Below, piece after piece: positions 1-4,081 of a DNA stretch of 5,038 nt. The DNA comes from Candidatus Gastranaerophilales bacterium. GTDB taxonomy: Bacteria > Cyanobacteriota > Vampirovibrionia > Gastranaerophilales > Gastranaerophilaceae. Both the position numbers and the translations under genes were made by a program. Below the pieces are notes generated by a model that had not been told where the DNA came from, did not search any database, and saw only the letters and a list, made by a program, of their open reading frames with translations. The stretch spans positions 1 through 5,038 of the forward strand of contig CALURE010000121.1 in NCBI GenBank assembly GCA_944323095.1, in the 5' to 3' direction. The stretch's first letter is position 1, and each line of letters opens with the position of its first letter.

Positions 1-3
1 ATA

Positions 4-8
4 AGGAG
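4..8 (+). promoter_or_regulatory. Shine-Dalgarno site of the secreted coiled-coil protein gene
   Basis: AGGAG sits 7 nt before the ATG at 16, an ideal ribosome-binding arrangement that fixes the start of the first gene. Only 15 nt precede this start, so the promoter lies outside the window. Confidence 0.85.
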
Positions 9-15
9 AATTTAT

Positions 16-339
16 ATGAAAAAGAAATTAACAGTATTACTGGCAGTTGCCGTTATGTCTATGTCTTCTGTTTACGCTGCAGAAGCACAGGGACCGATTT
101 CAAGATGGCTTGACAATTTGACAGGTAAAGTAGCTAAACAAGAGCAGTCAGCTTATCAAAAACAGCAGGCTAAGCAGCAAAAACTTGCAGAAAAAAAGAA
201 AAAAAGAGAACAAAAACTTGCAAAGAAAAAAGCTAAGGCAAGACAAAAACAACTAGAAAGGCAGAAAAAAGCTCAAGAACAGCAGCAAAAAGTTGAGAAA
301 AAGAGAAATCTGCTTAAAGAGTTATTTACATTTGATTAA
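16..339 (+). CDS. Small exported Lys/Gln-rich coiled-coil protein, function unknown
   Basis: This 107-aa protein begins with a Sec-type signal peptide: a KKK n-region, a hydrophobic core at about residues 5-18, and a likely cleavage after Ala21 (V-Y-A) or Ala22. A short amphipathic stretch (ISRWLDNL, 28-35) follows. Residues 38-100 are almost entirely Lys, Gln, Glu, Ala and Arg with scattered Leu, as expected for one long, very basic alpha-helix or coiled coil. It ends in a hydrophobic tag, NLLKELFTFD. There is no Cys, no catalytic motif and no second membrane segment. The ATG at 16 has a strong ribosome site. The gene ends just before an intrinsic terminator, so it closes its transcript. The mature protein is probably periplasmic or envelope-associated, where its positive charge could bind cell-wall polymers or nucleic acid, but that is inference. 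I do not recognise a named family, and low-complexity similarity would be misleading. Confidence 0.8.
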   Translation: MKKKLTVLLAVAVMSMSSVYAAEAQGPISRWLDNLTGKVAKQEQSAYQKQQAKQQKLAEKKKKREQKLAKKKAKARQKQLERQKKAQEQQQKVEKKRNLLKELFTFD

Positions 340-345
340 AAAATG

Positions 346-376
346 AAAGCCGTCTTACAAATAAGACGGCTTTTTT
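346..376 (+). terminator. Rho-independent terminator after the coiled-coil gene
   Basis: A perfect 10-bp stem, AGCCGTCTTA (348-357) with TAAGACGGCT (362-371), encloses the 4-nt loop CAAA. A-T pairs extend its base and it runs into six T residues (371-376). It starts 7 nt after the stop codon at 337-339. This is a textbook intrinsic terminator for the plus strand. The A-rich 5' flank may also give some termination in the opposite direction. Confidence 0.95.
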
Positions 377-403
377 GCATTCCTGAAATCTCTGTGTTAA
401 AAT
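375..403 (+). promoter_or_regulatory. Predicted sigma-70-type promoter of the acetolactate synthase gene
   Basis: A -35 box TTGCAT (375-380) and a -10 box TAAAAT (398-403) are separated by exactly 17 nt. A TG at 395-396 makes it an extended -10 promoter. Transcription should start near 410, giving a leader of only about 20 nt before the ATG at 430, too short for an attenuator or riboswitch. The -35 box shares the T-tract of the preceding terminator, so the two transcription units are packed back to back. This is a motif match only. Confidence 0.6.
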
Positions 404-429
404 TTTTGTATAAAAACGGGGTGTTTTTT

Positions 430-2058
430 ATGCATACATTAACTAAAACTTTAACAGGAGCGCAGATTGTAGTTGAGACGTTAAAAAGACTTGATGTTGA
501 TACAATTTTCGGCTATCCCGGCGGAATTGTTTTAGGTATTTATGATGAATTGAGCAGGCAAAAATGTATAAAGCATTATCTTGTACGTCATGAACAGGCT
601 GCTGTTCATGCGGCGGAAGGTTATGCCAGAGCCAGCGGCAAATGTGGAATTGTTATAGTTACGTCAGGTCCCGGGGCGACAAATACCGTAACAGGACTTG
701 CAAACGCTTATCTTGACGGATATCCTCTTGTTGTAATTACAGGACAGGTTGCATCAGAGCTTCTTCATCAGGATGCGTTTCAAGAAGTTGATATTATTGA
801 TATTACAAAATCTTGCACCAAGAAAAATTTTCAGGTAAAAGACATTAAAGATTTAGAAAAGACATTGGTAGAAGCATACAGTACTGCTATGTCTGGCAGG
901 CAGGGGCCTGTGCTTGTTGATATTACAAAGGATGTGTTTTCGCAGAAAGCTGAATTTGATGAAAATGTTTCAATAAAAATTTCAAAACCTGTTACTGCTG
1001 AAAATGTTATTAAAGAAGCTGTTGAATGTATTATGCGGGCTAAGCGTCCTTTGATTATTTCAGGAGGCGGTATTGTACAGTCTGGTGCGCAGATGGAAAT
1101 TACGAAATTTTCACGAATTTTGAATATTCCTGTAGTTTCTACAATGATGGGACTGGGGACTTATCCGCAAGATGATGAAAATTATCTCGGTATGATTGGA
1201 ATATTCGGACATCCTGCTGCTAACAGAGCTGTAAAAGAAGCTGATTTAATTTTTGCTGTCGGTACAAGATTTAATGATAGAATAAGATGCTGTTTTAAAG
1301 ATAATGAGCTTGGTAAAAAGCTCATTCATCTGGATATTAACGGGAGTGAAATTTCAAGAATTATTCCAGCAGCTATCGGTATTACAGGCGATGCAAAAGA
1401 AGTCCTGCAAAAAATGATTGAGCGATTGAATAATTTTAAAATCTCAGACAATTCTGAGTGGCTGACAGCGGTTATGGAATTTAAAAAGGATAATTTAAAG
1501 CCTCTAAAAAGATCTTCTAAAATCCATTCTTTTGAACTTGTGCAGGAGATTGCCCGTTGTATTAAGGATAAAAATTTTATTATAACAACAGAAGTCGGCC
1601 AGCATCAGGTGTGGGCCGCAAGATATTTAAAATTTAATTCTCCGCGTAAATTTATAACTTCCGGCGGACTCGGTACTATGGGATTCGGAATACCTGCTGC
1701 CATAGGTGCTGCGGTCGCAACAAATGAGCCTGTAATTTGTATTGCAGGCGACGGCTCTTTTCAGATGAATTTAGAAGAACTTGCAGTTTGCAAAGATTAC
1801 AATTTACCGGTAAAAATTTTTATCTTAAACAACGGGTATCTCGGTATGGTAAGGCAGTTTCAGGAAAAAATGTGTGACGAAAGATATTTTGCAACTGAGA
1901 TTTCTAACCCTGATTTTGTAAAACTTGCGGAAAGCTATGGAATTAAATCGCTGAGGGTTGAAAAGCTTGAGGATGTAGAAAAAGCTCTGAAAGAAGCTTT
2001 TTCTGTTAAAGATTCGTTTTTAGTTGATTTTGTTATTGAACCAAAGGAGCTGTTATAA
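430..2058 (+). CDS. ilvB: Acetolactate synthase (acetohydroxyacid synthase) catalytic subunit, divergent form
   Basis: This 542-aa ThDP enzyme should condense two pyruvates to 2-acetolactate, or pyruvate with 2-oxobutyrate, the first common step of Val/Leu/Ile synthesis in the cytosol. Domains in order: N-terminal ThDP domain with FGYPGG (27-32), the ThDP-activating Glu55 in RHEQ, and SGPGATN (79-85); a central domain with RFNDR (280-284), matching the RFDDR signature of FAD-dependent biosynthetic enzymes rather than catabolic ones; and a C-terminal ThDP domain with GQHQVWAARY, TSGGLGTMGFG (410-420), and GDG (440-442) to NN (467-468), the Mg-diphosphate motif. ATG430 is chosen because it follows a GGGG-type ribosome site. 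The frame is open back to 343, but that ATG lies in a terminator hairpin. Oddities: the usual Trp of MV(K/R)QWQ is Phe477, the usual MHG is IFG (Phe259), and the tail stops at EPKELL without the usual V-x-PM segment. No ilvN lies nearby. The family is near certain; the physiological role is less so. Confidence 0.93.
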   Translation: MHTLTKTLTGAQIVVETLKRLDVDTIFGYPGGIVLGIYDELSRQKCIKHYLVRHEQAAVHAAEGYARASGKCGIVIVTSGPGATNTVTGLANAYLDGYPLVVITGQVASELLHQDAFQEVDIIDITKSCTKKNFQVKDIKDLEKTLVEAYSTAMSGRQGPVLVDITKDVFSQKAEFDENVSIKISKPVTAENVIKEAVECIMRAKRPLIISGGGIVQSGAQMEITKFSRILNIPVVSTMMGLGTYPQDDENYLGMIGIFGHPAANRAVKEADLIFAVGTRFNDRIRCCFKDNELGKKLIHLDINGSEISRIIPAAIGITGDAKEVLQKMIERLNNFKISDNSEWLTAVMEFKKDNLKPLKRSSKIHSFELVQEIARCIKDKNFIITTEVGQHQVWAARYLKFNSPRKFITSGGLGTMGFGIPAAIGAAVATNEPVICIAGDGSFQMNLEELAVCKDYNLPVKIFILNNGYLGMVRQFQEKMCDERYFATEISNPDFVKLAESYGIKSLRVEKLEDVEKALKEAFSVKDSFLVDFVIEPKELL

Positions 2059-2062
2059 ATTG
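2045..2062 (+). promoter_or_regulatory. Ribosome site deciding a TTG start for the pilin-like gene
   Basis: AGGAG (2045-2049) lies in the last codons of the synthase gene, 10 nt before a TTG at 2060-2062, which itself begins 1 nt after the synthase stop. The in-frame ATG at 2024 has no comparable ribosome site and would give a 12-residue extension overlapping the synthase by 35 nt. The TTG start leaves a clean charged n-region (AGKKR) before the membrane segment and implies translational coupling. Confidence 0.65.
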
Positions 2063-2686
2063 GCAGGTAAAAAACGTATTTTAATTCTTGCAGGAGTTTA
2101 TTTTATTGTGCTGTTATTTGCAGTGCTTTATTATACCTGTCAGCTTATAGATAAAGCCGCTGTTACTTCATTCAAAAAATTATATTCAGTATATTCACAG
2201 GCTTTACTCTTTACGGTATATCAAATGGGCGGCGATACCGGCTGTTATTTTAGTTCAGATAAAAAATTTCACAGTGATTTTTCTAATTGTGACAGGTTTT
2301 ATAAAAACTTTGCCAATAATTTAAAAGTAACAAAATATTGTAAAAAGAATGCTCTGGAGGACGGGTGTATTCCTGTTTATAAAAGATACCCGAGAGCCAT
2401 TCAATGTGCAGGTTTTTCCGAGAATATGATGAACAGATATGACGAGGCATTTGTAATGAATGATAAAACAAGTCTTGTTGTTTTTAATATGCCTGCTAAT
2501 GTTCCAAAACCATTGTTTGCAGTAGATAGTAATGGTTTTTTGCGCCCGAATAAAGGCGGACAGGATCTTTTTAGTATGGTGATAATGCGAAATTCCCGCG
2601 GTAATTACTATTTTCATCCAAACGTAACTTATTGTCTGCCGGTTGAAAAAGGAGGAATTAAAAATATTCAGGATGTGTATAAATAG
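2060..2686 (+). CDS. Membrane-anchored pilin-like (type IV pilin/pseudopilin-like) protein without a prepilin peptidase site
   Basis: From the TTG start this is a 208-aa protein: a basic n-region (AGKKR), one strongly hydrophobic segment at about 7-27, then an extracytoplasmic domain. The segment VTSFKKLYSVYSQAL (35-49) looks like the helix after the membrane stem in pilin-like proteins of Melainabacteria-type genomes. The later VDSNGFLRPNKGGQDLF (155-171) matches the D-x-N-G...P-N...G-x-D-x-F signature I associate with those proteins. The G-F-T-L-x-E processing site expected in a true prepilin is absent, so the protein may stay as an uncleaved, N-anchored single-pass protein. Six Cys (62, 77, 94, 103, 116, 192) lie in the outer domain and could form disulfides; a seventh (27) is at the membrane edge. 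It follows the synthase by 1 nt and is probably co-transcribed, though no functional link is obvious. Family assignment is from remembered pattern, not a search. The start could be ATG2024. Confidence 0.72.
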   Translation: MAGKKRILILAGVYFIVLLFAVLYYTCQLIDKAAVTSFKKLYSVYSQALLFTVYQMGGDTGCYFSSDKKFHSDFSNCDRFYKNFANNLKVTKYCKKNALEDGCIPVYKRYPRAIQCAGFSENMMNRYDEAFVMNDKTSLVVFNMPANVPKPLFAVDSNGFLRPNKGGQDLFSMVIMRNSRGNYYFHPNVTYCLPVEKGGIKNIQDVYK

Positions 2687-2688
2687 AT

Positions 2689-3288
2689 TTAATCCATTTG
2701 TGAATATACTCTTTTAATCTCTTTAATATCCTGCCACATAAGCCATTTAGGGCTTCCTTTTTCGCGCGAATCATTTCTTAAAAGATATGAAGGGTGAAAA
2801 ATCGGCATCATTTTAGACATATAAGGTCCTTCAAACCATTTGCCCCTTAATTTTGTAATCCCTTGATTGGTATCAATAAGCGATTGTACTGCAACGCGGC
2901 CGCAAAGAAGAATTATCCGCGGTTTTAAAATTTCAATCTGTGCATCTAAATATTCTCTGCACGCTGTTTTTTCTTCTGGCAGCGGGTCGCGGTTGTCAGG
3001 CGGACGGCATTTTAAGGTGTTACAGATGTAAACATCTTTTTGCCTTGATAATCCGACCGATGCAAAAATTTTATCCAGCAGCTGGCCTGCTTTCCCGACA
3101 AAGGGTTCACCTTTTTGATCTTCATAGTATCCGGGGGCCTCTCCGATAAGCATAAGCTTGTGATTTGGAATTCCTCCTGAAAAAACAATATTTGTTCTGG
3201 TCTTTCCAAGCGGGCATTTTTGACAGGAAAGACATTTTTCAAGCACCTTTTTGAGTTGTTCTATTTCGTTTGAAGTTGCTTCTTGCAT
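2689..3288 (-). CDS. Uracil-DNA glycosylase, family 4 (iron-sulfur type)
   Basis: This 199-aa enzyme should remove uracil from DNA arising from cytosine deamination or dUMP incorporation, starting base-excision repair. Motif A is GEAPG (49-53) followed by YYEDQKGEPFVG, with Glu50 at the family's catalytic/active-site position. Motif B is HPSYLLR (165-171). The four probable 4Fe-4S ligands are Cys22 and Cys25 (C-Q-K-C-P-L), Cys94 (K-C-R-P-P) and Cys110, with the 16-residue spacing between the last two that is typical of families 4 and 5; ED after GEAPG favours family 4. Length fits full-size members. On the minus strand AAGGA lies 9 nt before the ATG, inside the end of the HTH gene, and only 5 nt separate the genes, so they form one operon with probable translational coupling. 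Its stop is 2 nt from the stop of the convergent pilin-like gene. Cys19, Cys89 and Cys129 are extra and probably not cluster ligands. Confidence 0.95.
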   Translation of the reverse strand: MQEATSNEIEQLKKVLEKCLSCQKCPLGKTRTNIVFSGGIPNHKLMLIGEAPGYYEDQKGEPFVGKAGQLLDKIFASVGLSRQKDVYICNTLKCRPPDNRDPLPEEKTACREYLDAQIEILKPRIILLCGRVAVQSLIDTNQGITKLRGKWFEGPYMSKMMPIFHPSYLLRNDSREKGSPKWLMWQDIKEIKRVYSQMD

Positions 3289-3293
3289 AATAG

Positions 3294-3524
3294 TTAATCC
3301 TTTTTAAAAGGAACATTTTTGAACAAATCCTCAATCGGAATTTCAAGAGAATTTGCGATATCAAAGACGATAAAGGCAGATGGTGTCTGATATGCATTTT
3401 CGATATTTTTAACAGTATCTTTGTGTACTCCAATCAATTCTGCCAACTTTTCTTGAGAAAGTCTTTTTCTCATTCTCTCTGCTCTAATATTATCTCCTAA
3501 TATTTTTAATCTTTCGTCTCGCAT
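3294..3524 (-). CDS. XRE-family (Cro/CI-type HTH) transcriptional regulator
   Basis: From ATG3524 this is a 76-aa protein that is essentially one Cro/CI-type HTH domain. LGDNIRAERMRKRLSQ (9-24) leads into helix 2 and the recognition helix (SQEKLAELIGVHKDTVKNIE, 23-42), followed by PSAFIVFDIANSLEIPIEDLF (48-68), the usual last helices and the L-x-I-P-x-x-D-L-F ending of the family. There is no extra ligand-binding or peptidase domain, so it probably works as a small DNA-binding dimer. The frame stays open to a TTG at 3548, giving 84 aa (adding SILNNEN). Neither start has a clear ribosome site, and I prefer the ATG. The gene is first in an operon with the glycosylase gene and faces a divergent 69-aa gene across a region full of inverted repeats. 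Autoregulation and control of that gene are the simplest reading, but are inferred. Confidence 0.9.
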   Translation of the reverse strand: MRDERLKILGDNIRAERMRKRLSQEKLAELIGVHKDTVKNIENAYQTPSAFIVFDIANSLEIPIEDLFKNVPFKKD

Positions 3525-3541
3525 ATTTTCATTATTAAGTA

Positions 3542-3570
3542 TTGACAAAAAACATTCAAGTGAATATACT
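3542..3570 (+). promoter_or_regulatory. Near-consensus sigma-70-type promoter of the 69-aa gene
   Basis: The -35 box TTGACA (3542-3547) is a perfect consensus. The -10 box TATACT (3565-3570) differs at one position, and the spacer is exactly 17 nt. Transcription should start near 3577, leaving about 44 nt before ATG3621. Such a strong promoter embedded in palindromes suggests a gene normally held off by a repressor, most simply the adjacent HTH protein. Confidence 0.8.
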
Positions 3571-3597
3571 TATAGTATAAGTGAATATATTCATTCA
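3554..3597. promoter_or_regulatory. Probable operator cluster between the HTH gene and the 69-aa gene
   Basis: Four inverted repeats are packed into 44 nt: ATTCA-AG-TGAAT (3554-3565), TATACT-TAT-AGTATA (3565-3579), ACTTAT-AGT-ATAAGT (3568-3582) and the perfect 12-bp palindrome TGAATATATTCA (3582-3593). ATTCA or its complement occurs five times (3554, 3561, 3582, 3589, 3593). AAGTGAATATA is directly repeated at 3558-3568 and 3579-3589, 21 nt apart, which is two helical turns. The sites cover the spacer, -10 box and start point of the rightward promoter. This is the expected layout for cooperative binding of a dimeric XRE repressor; which palindrome is the true site cannot be told from sequence. 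Confidence 0.65.
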
Positions 3598-3598
3598 A
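3569..3598 (-). promoter_or_regulatory. Predicted leftward promoter of the HTH-glycosylase operon
   Basis: On the minus strand a -35 box TTGAAT (3598-3593) and a -10 box TATAAG (3574-3569) are 18 nt apart. An alternative -10, TATACT (3579-3574), pairs only with a weak -35 at 3602-3597. Either way the leftward polymerase footprint overlaps the rightward one, so the two promoters should exclude each other. It is weaker than the rightward promoter, as is common for a repressor gene. Confidence 0.45.
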
Positions 3599-3620
3599 TA
3601 AAGTAAGAAAGTAGGTTAAT

Positions 3621-3830
3621 ATGCAAAATAGAATCCTGAAAAAAATGATACGTAATGAGGCAGATTTAATTGAAATCAAAAATTTTCTCAAAATTCTTTA
3701 TAATTGTGTAGAAGACAACAACGACTCTTGTTATCTTCAACAGTTTGTGAAAATTATAGAAACAAAACTCGATATTTTTTCGGAAAATTATGAAGAATTA
3801 AATAATCAAATTTTTGTTTTGCTTAATTAA
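3621..3830 (+). CDS. Small helical protein of unknown function, divergent from the HTH regulator
   Basis: I do not recognise this 69-aa protein. It has no signal peptide or membrane segment. Its pattern of Ile/Leu/Phe spaced among charged residues predicts two amphipathic helices, about 4-30 and 38-68, joined by a polar turn (EDNNDS, 31-36), in other words a helical hairpin. Cys29 and Cys37 flank the turn. The first helix starts basic (RILKKMIRNE); the rest is acidic. A weak AGG (3613-3615) lies 5 nt before the ATG. Support that it is real comes mainly from context: a near-perfect promoter points straight at it, and it pairs divergently with an HTH gene through shared inverted repeats. It may be the regulator's main target, or a small partner or antagonist protein; sequence cannot decide. 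Its stop codon overlaps the left end of the palindromic repeat that follows. Confidence 0.65.
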   Translation: MQNRILKKMIRNEADLIEIKNFLKILYNCVEDNNDSCYLQQFVKIIETKLDIFSENYEELNNQIFVLLN

Positions 3831-3890
3831 TTTCAGTCGTAGTATGGTATTATGGTGGGAACGCTAGCGCTTATCCCACCCTACGAAATT
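3829..3890. repeat. Palindromic element with GGTGGGA/TCCCACC core
   Basis: Nested inverted arms are visible: AATTTC (3829-3834) with GAAATT (3885-3890), CGTAG (3838-3842) with CTACG (3881-3885), and GGTGGGA (3854-3860) with TCCCACC (3874-3880). The self-complementary CGCTAGCG (3862-3869) lies in the centre. The GGTGGG...CCCACCCTACG core resembles REP-like intergenic palindromes known from many bacteria. With no T-tract it is not a classical terminator, but it could slow or stop transcription leaving the 69-aa gene. Confidence 0.7.
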
Positions 3891-3906
3891 ATTCAAAAAC
3901 ATAAAT

Positions 3907-3962
3907 GTCATTCTGAACTTGTTTCAAAATCTCACGAGAGCACGAAACGAGTTCGGGATGAC
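3907..3962. repeat. Dispersed palindromic repeat with a 19-bp stem (GTCATTCTGAAC type)
   Basis: The left arm GTCATTCTGAACTTGTTTC (3907-3925) pairs with the right arm GAAACGAGTTCGGGATGAC (3944-3962) around an 18-nt loop. The arms differ at three of 19 positions. All three are T opposite G, so an RNA read from the plus strand would form an unbroken 19-bp stem with G-U pairs. From general knowledge, closely similar sequence is a familiar dispersed repeat in many genomes, and its minus-strand translation (RHPELVSCSREILKQVQND) is a well-known false 'hypothetical protein'. It may be a MITE- or REPIN-like element. Confidence 0.85.
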
Positions 3963-3964
3963 GT

Positions 3965-3987
3965 AACATTCCGATATACGGAATGTT
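3965..3987. repeat. Short perfect hairpin (AACATTCCG/CGGAATGTT)
   Basis: AACATTCCG (3965-3973) and CGGAATGTT (3979-3987) form a perfect 9-bp stem around the 5-nt loop ATATA, directly after the long palindrome and in the same gene-free stretch. It may be part of a larger composite element. Only TTTGA follows, so evidence for termination is weak. Confidence 0.6.
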
Positions 3988-4006
3988 TGACTGTCCTCCG
4001 TTGGTC

Positions 4007-4032
4007 GTTCCCTCTACCATAGCAGAGGGAAC
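4007..4032. repeat. Perfect hairpin (GTTCCCTCT/AGAGGGAAC)
   Basis: GTTCCCTCT (4007-4015) and AGAGGGAAC (4024-4032) form a 9-bp perfect stem with the 8-nt loop ACCATAGC. It is the fourth palindrome in the gene-free stretch. It has no T-tract on either strand and is probably another dispersed-repeat module. Confidence 0.65.
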
Positions 4033-4061
4033 TGCACGTAGATATGTCTCTTGATTAAATA

Positions 4062-4078
4062 AATTCAGTATGTGAATT
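4062..4078 (-). terminator. Possible weak hairpin downstream of the M16 peptidase gene
   Basis: AATTCA (4062-4067) and TGAATT (4073-4078) form a 6-bp A/T-rich stem with a 5-nt loop just after the peptidase stop (minus strand). A T-rich TATTTAATC follows on that strand. It is in the right place for a terminator but is GC-poor and short, so this is only a candidate. Confidence 0.25.
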
Positions 4079-4081
4079 AAA

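Noticed and set aside
343..429. N-terminal extension of the acetolactate synthase from an ATG at 343
   Set aside because: This ATG lies at the base of the intrinsic terminator hairpin, upstream of the predicted promoter start, and the extra 29 residues have no family counterpart. ATG430 begins the conserved part.
2321..2617. Minus-strand frames of 62 and 98 aa inside the pilin-like gene
   Set aside because: They have no ribosome site or recognisable motif and lie fully within a better-supported plus-strand gene.
2940..3242. Plus-strand 69-aa and minus-strand 76-aa frames inside the glycosylase gene
   Set aside because: These are shadows of the glycosylase gene, whose motifs and Cys ligands are intact in its own frame.
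3239..3433. Minus-strand 64-aa frame overlapping the HTH and glycosylase genes
   Set aside because: It overlaps two genes with clear domains in another frame and has no motif of its own.
3506..3691. Minus-strand 61-aa frame covering the divergent promoter region
   Set aside because: It spans the palindromic control region and the start of the 69-aa gene, with low-complexity hydrophobic content typical of A/T-rich shadow frames.
3294..3830. HTH gene and 69-aa gene as a classical toxin-antitoxin pair
   Set aside because: The genes are divergent, not in one operon, and neither the 69-aa protein nor the glycosylase shows a known toxin motif. The idea remains only as speculation under the 69-aa finding.
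3829..4078. CRISPR array or tandem repeat
   Set aside because: The palindromes differ from each other in sequence and there are no equal-length repeats with regular spacers.
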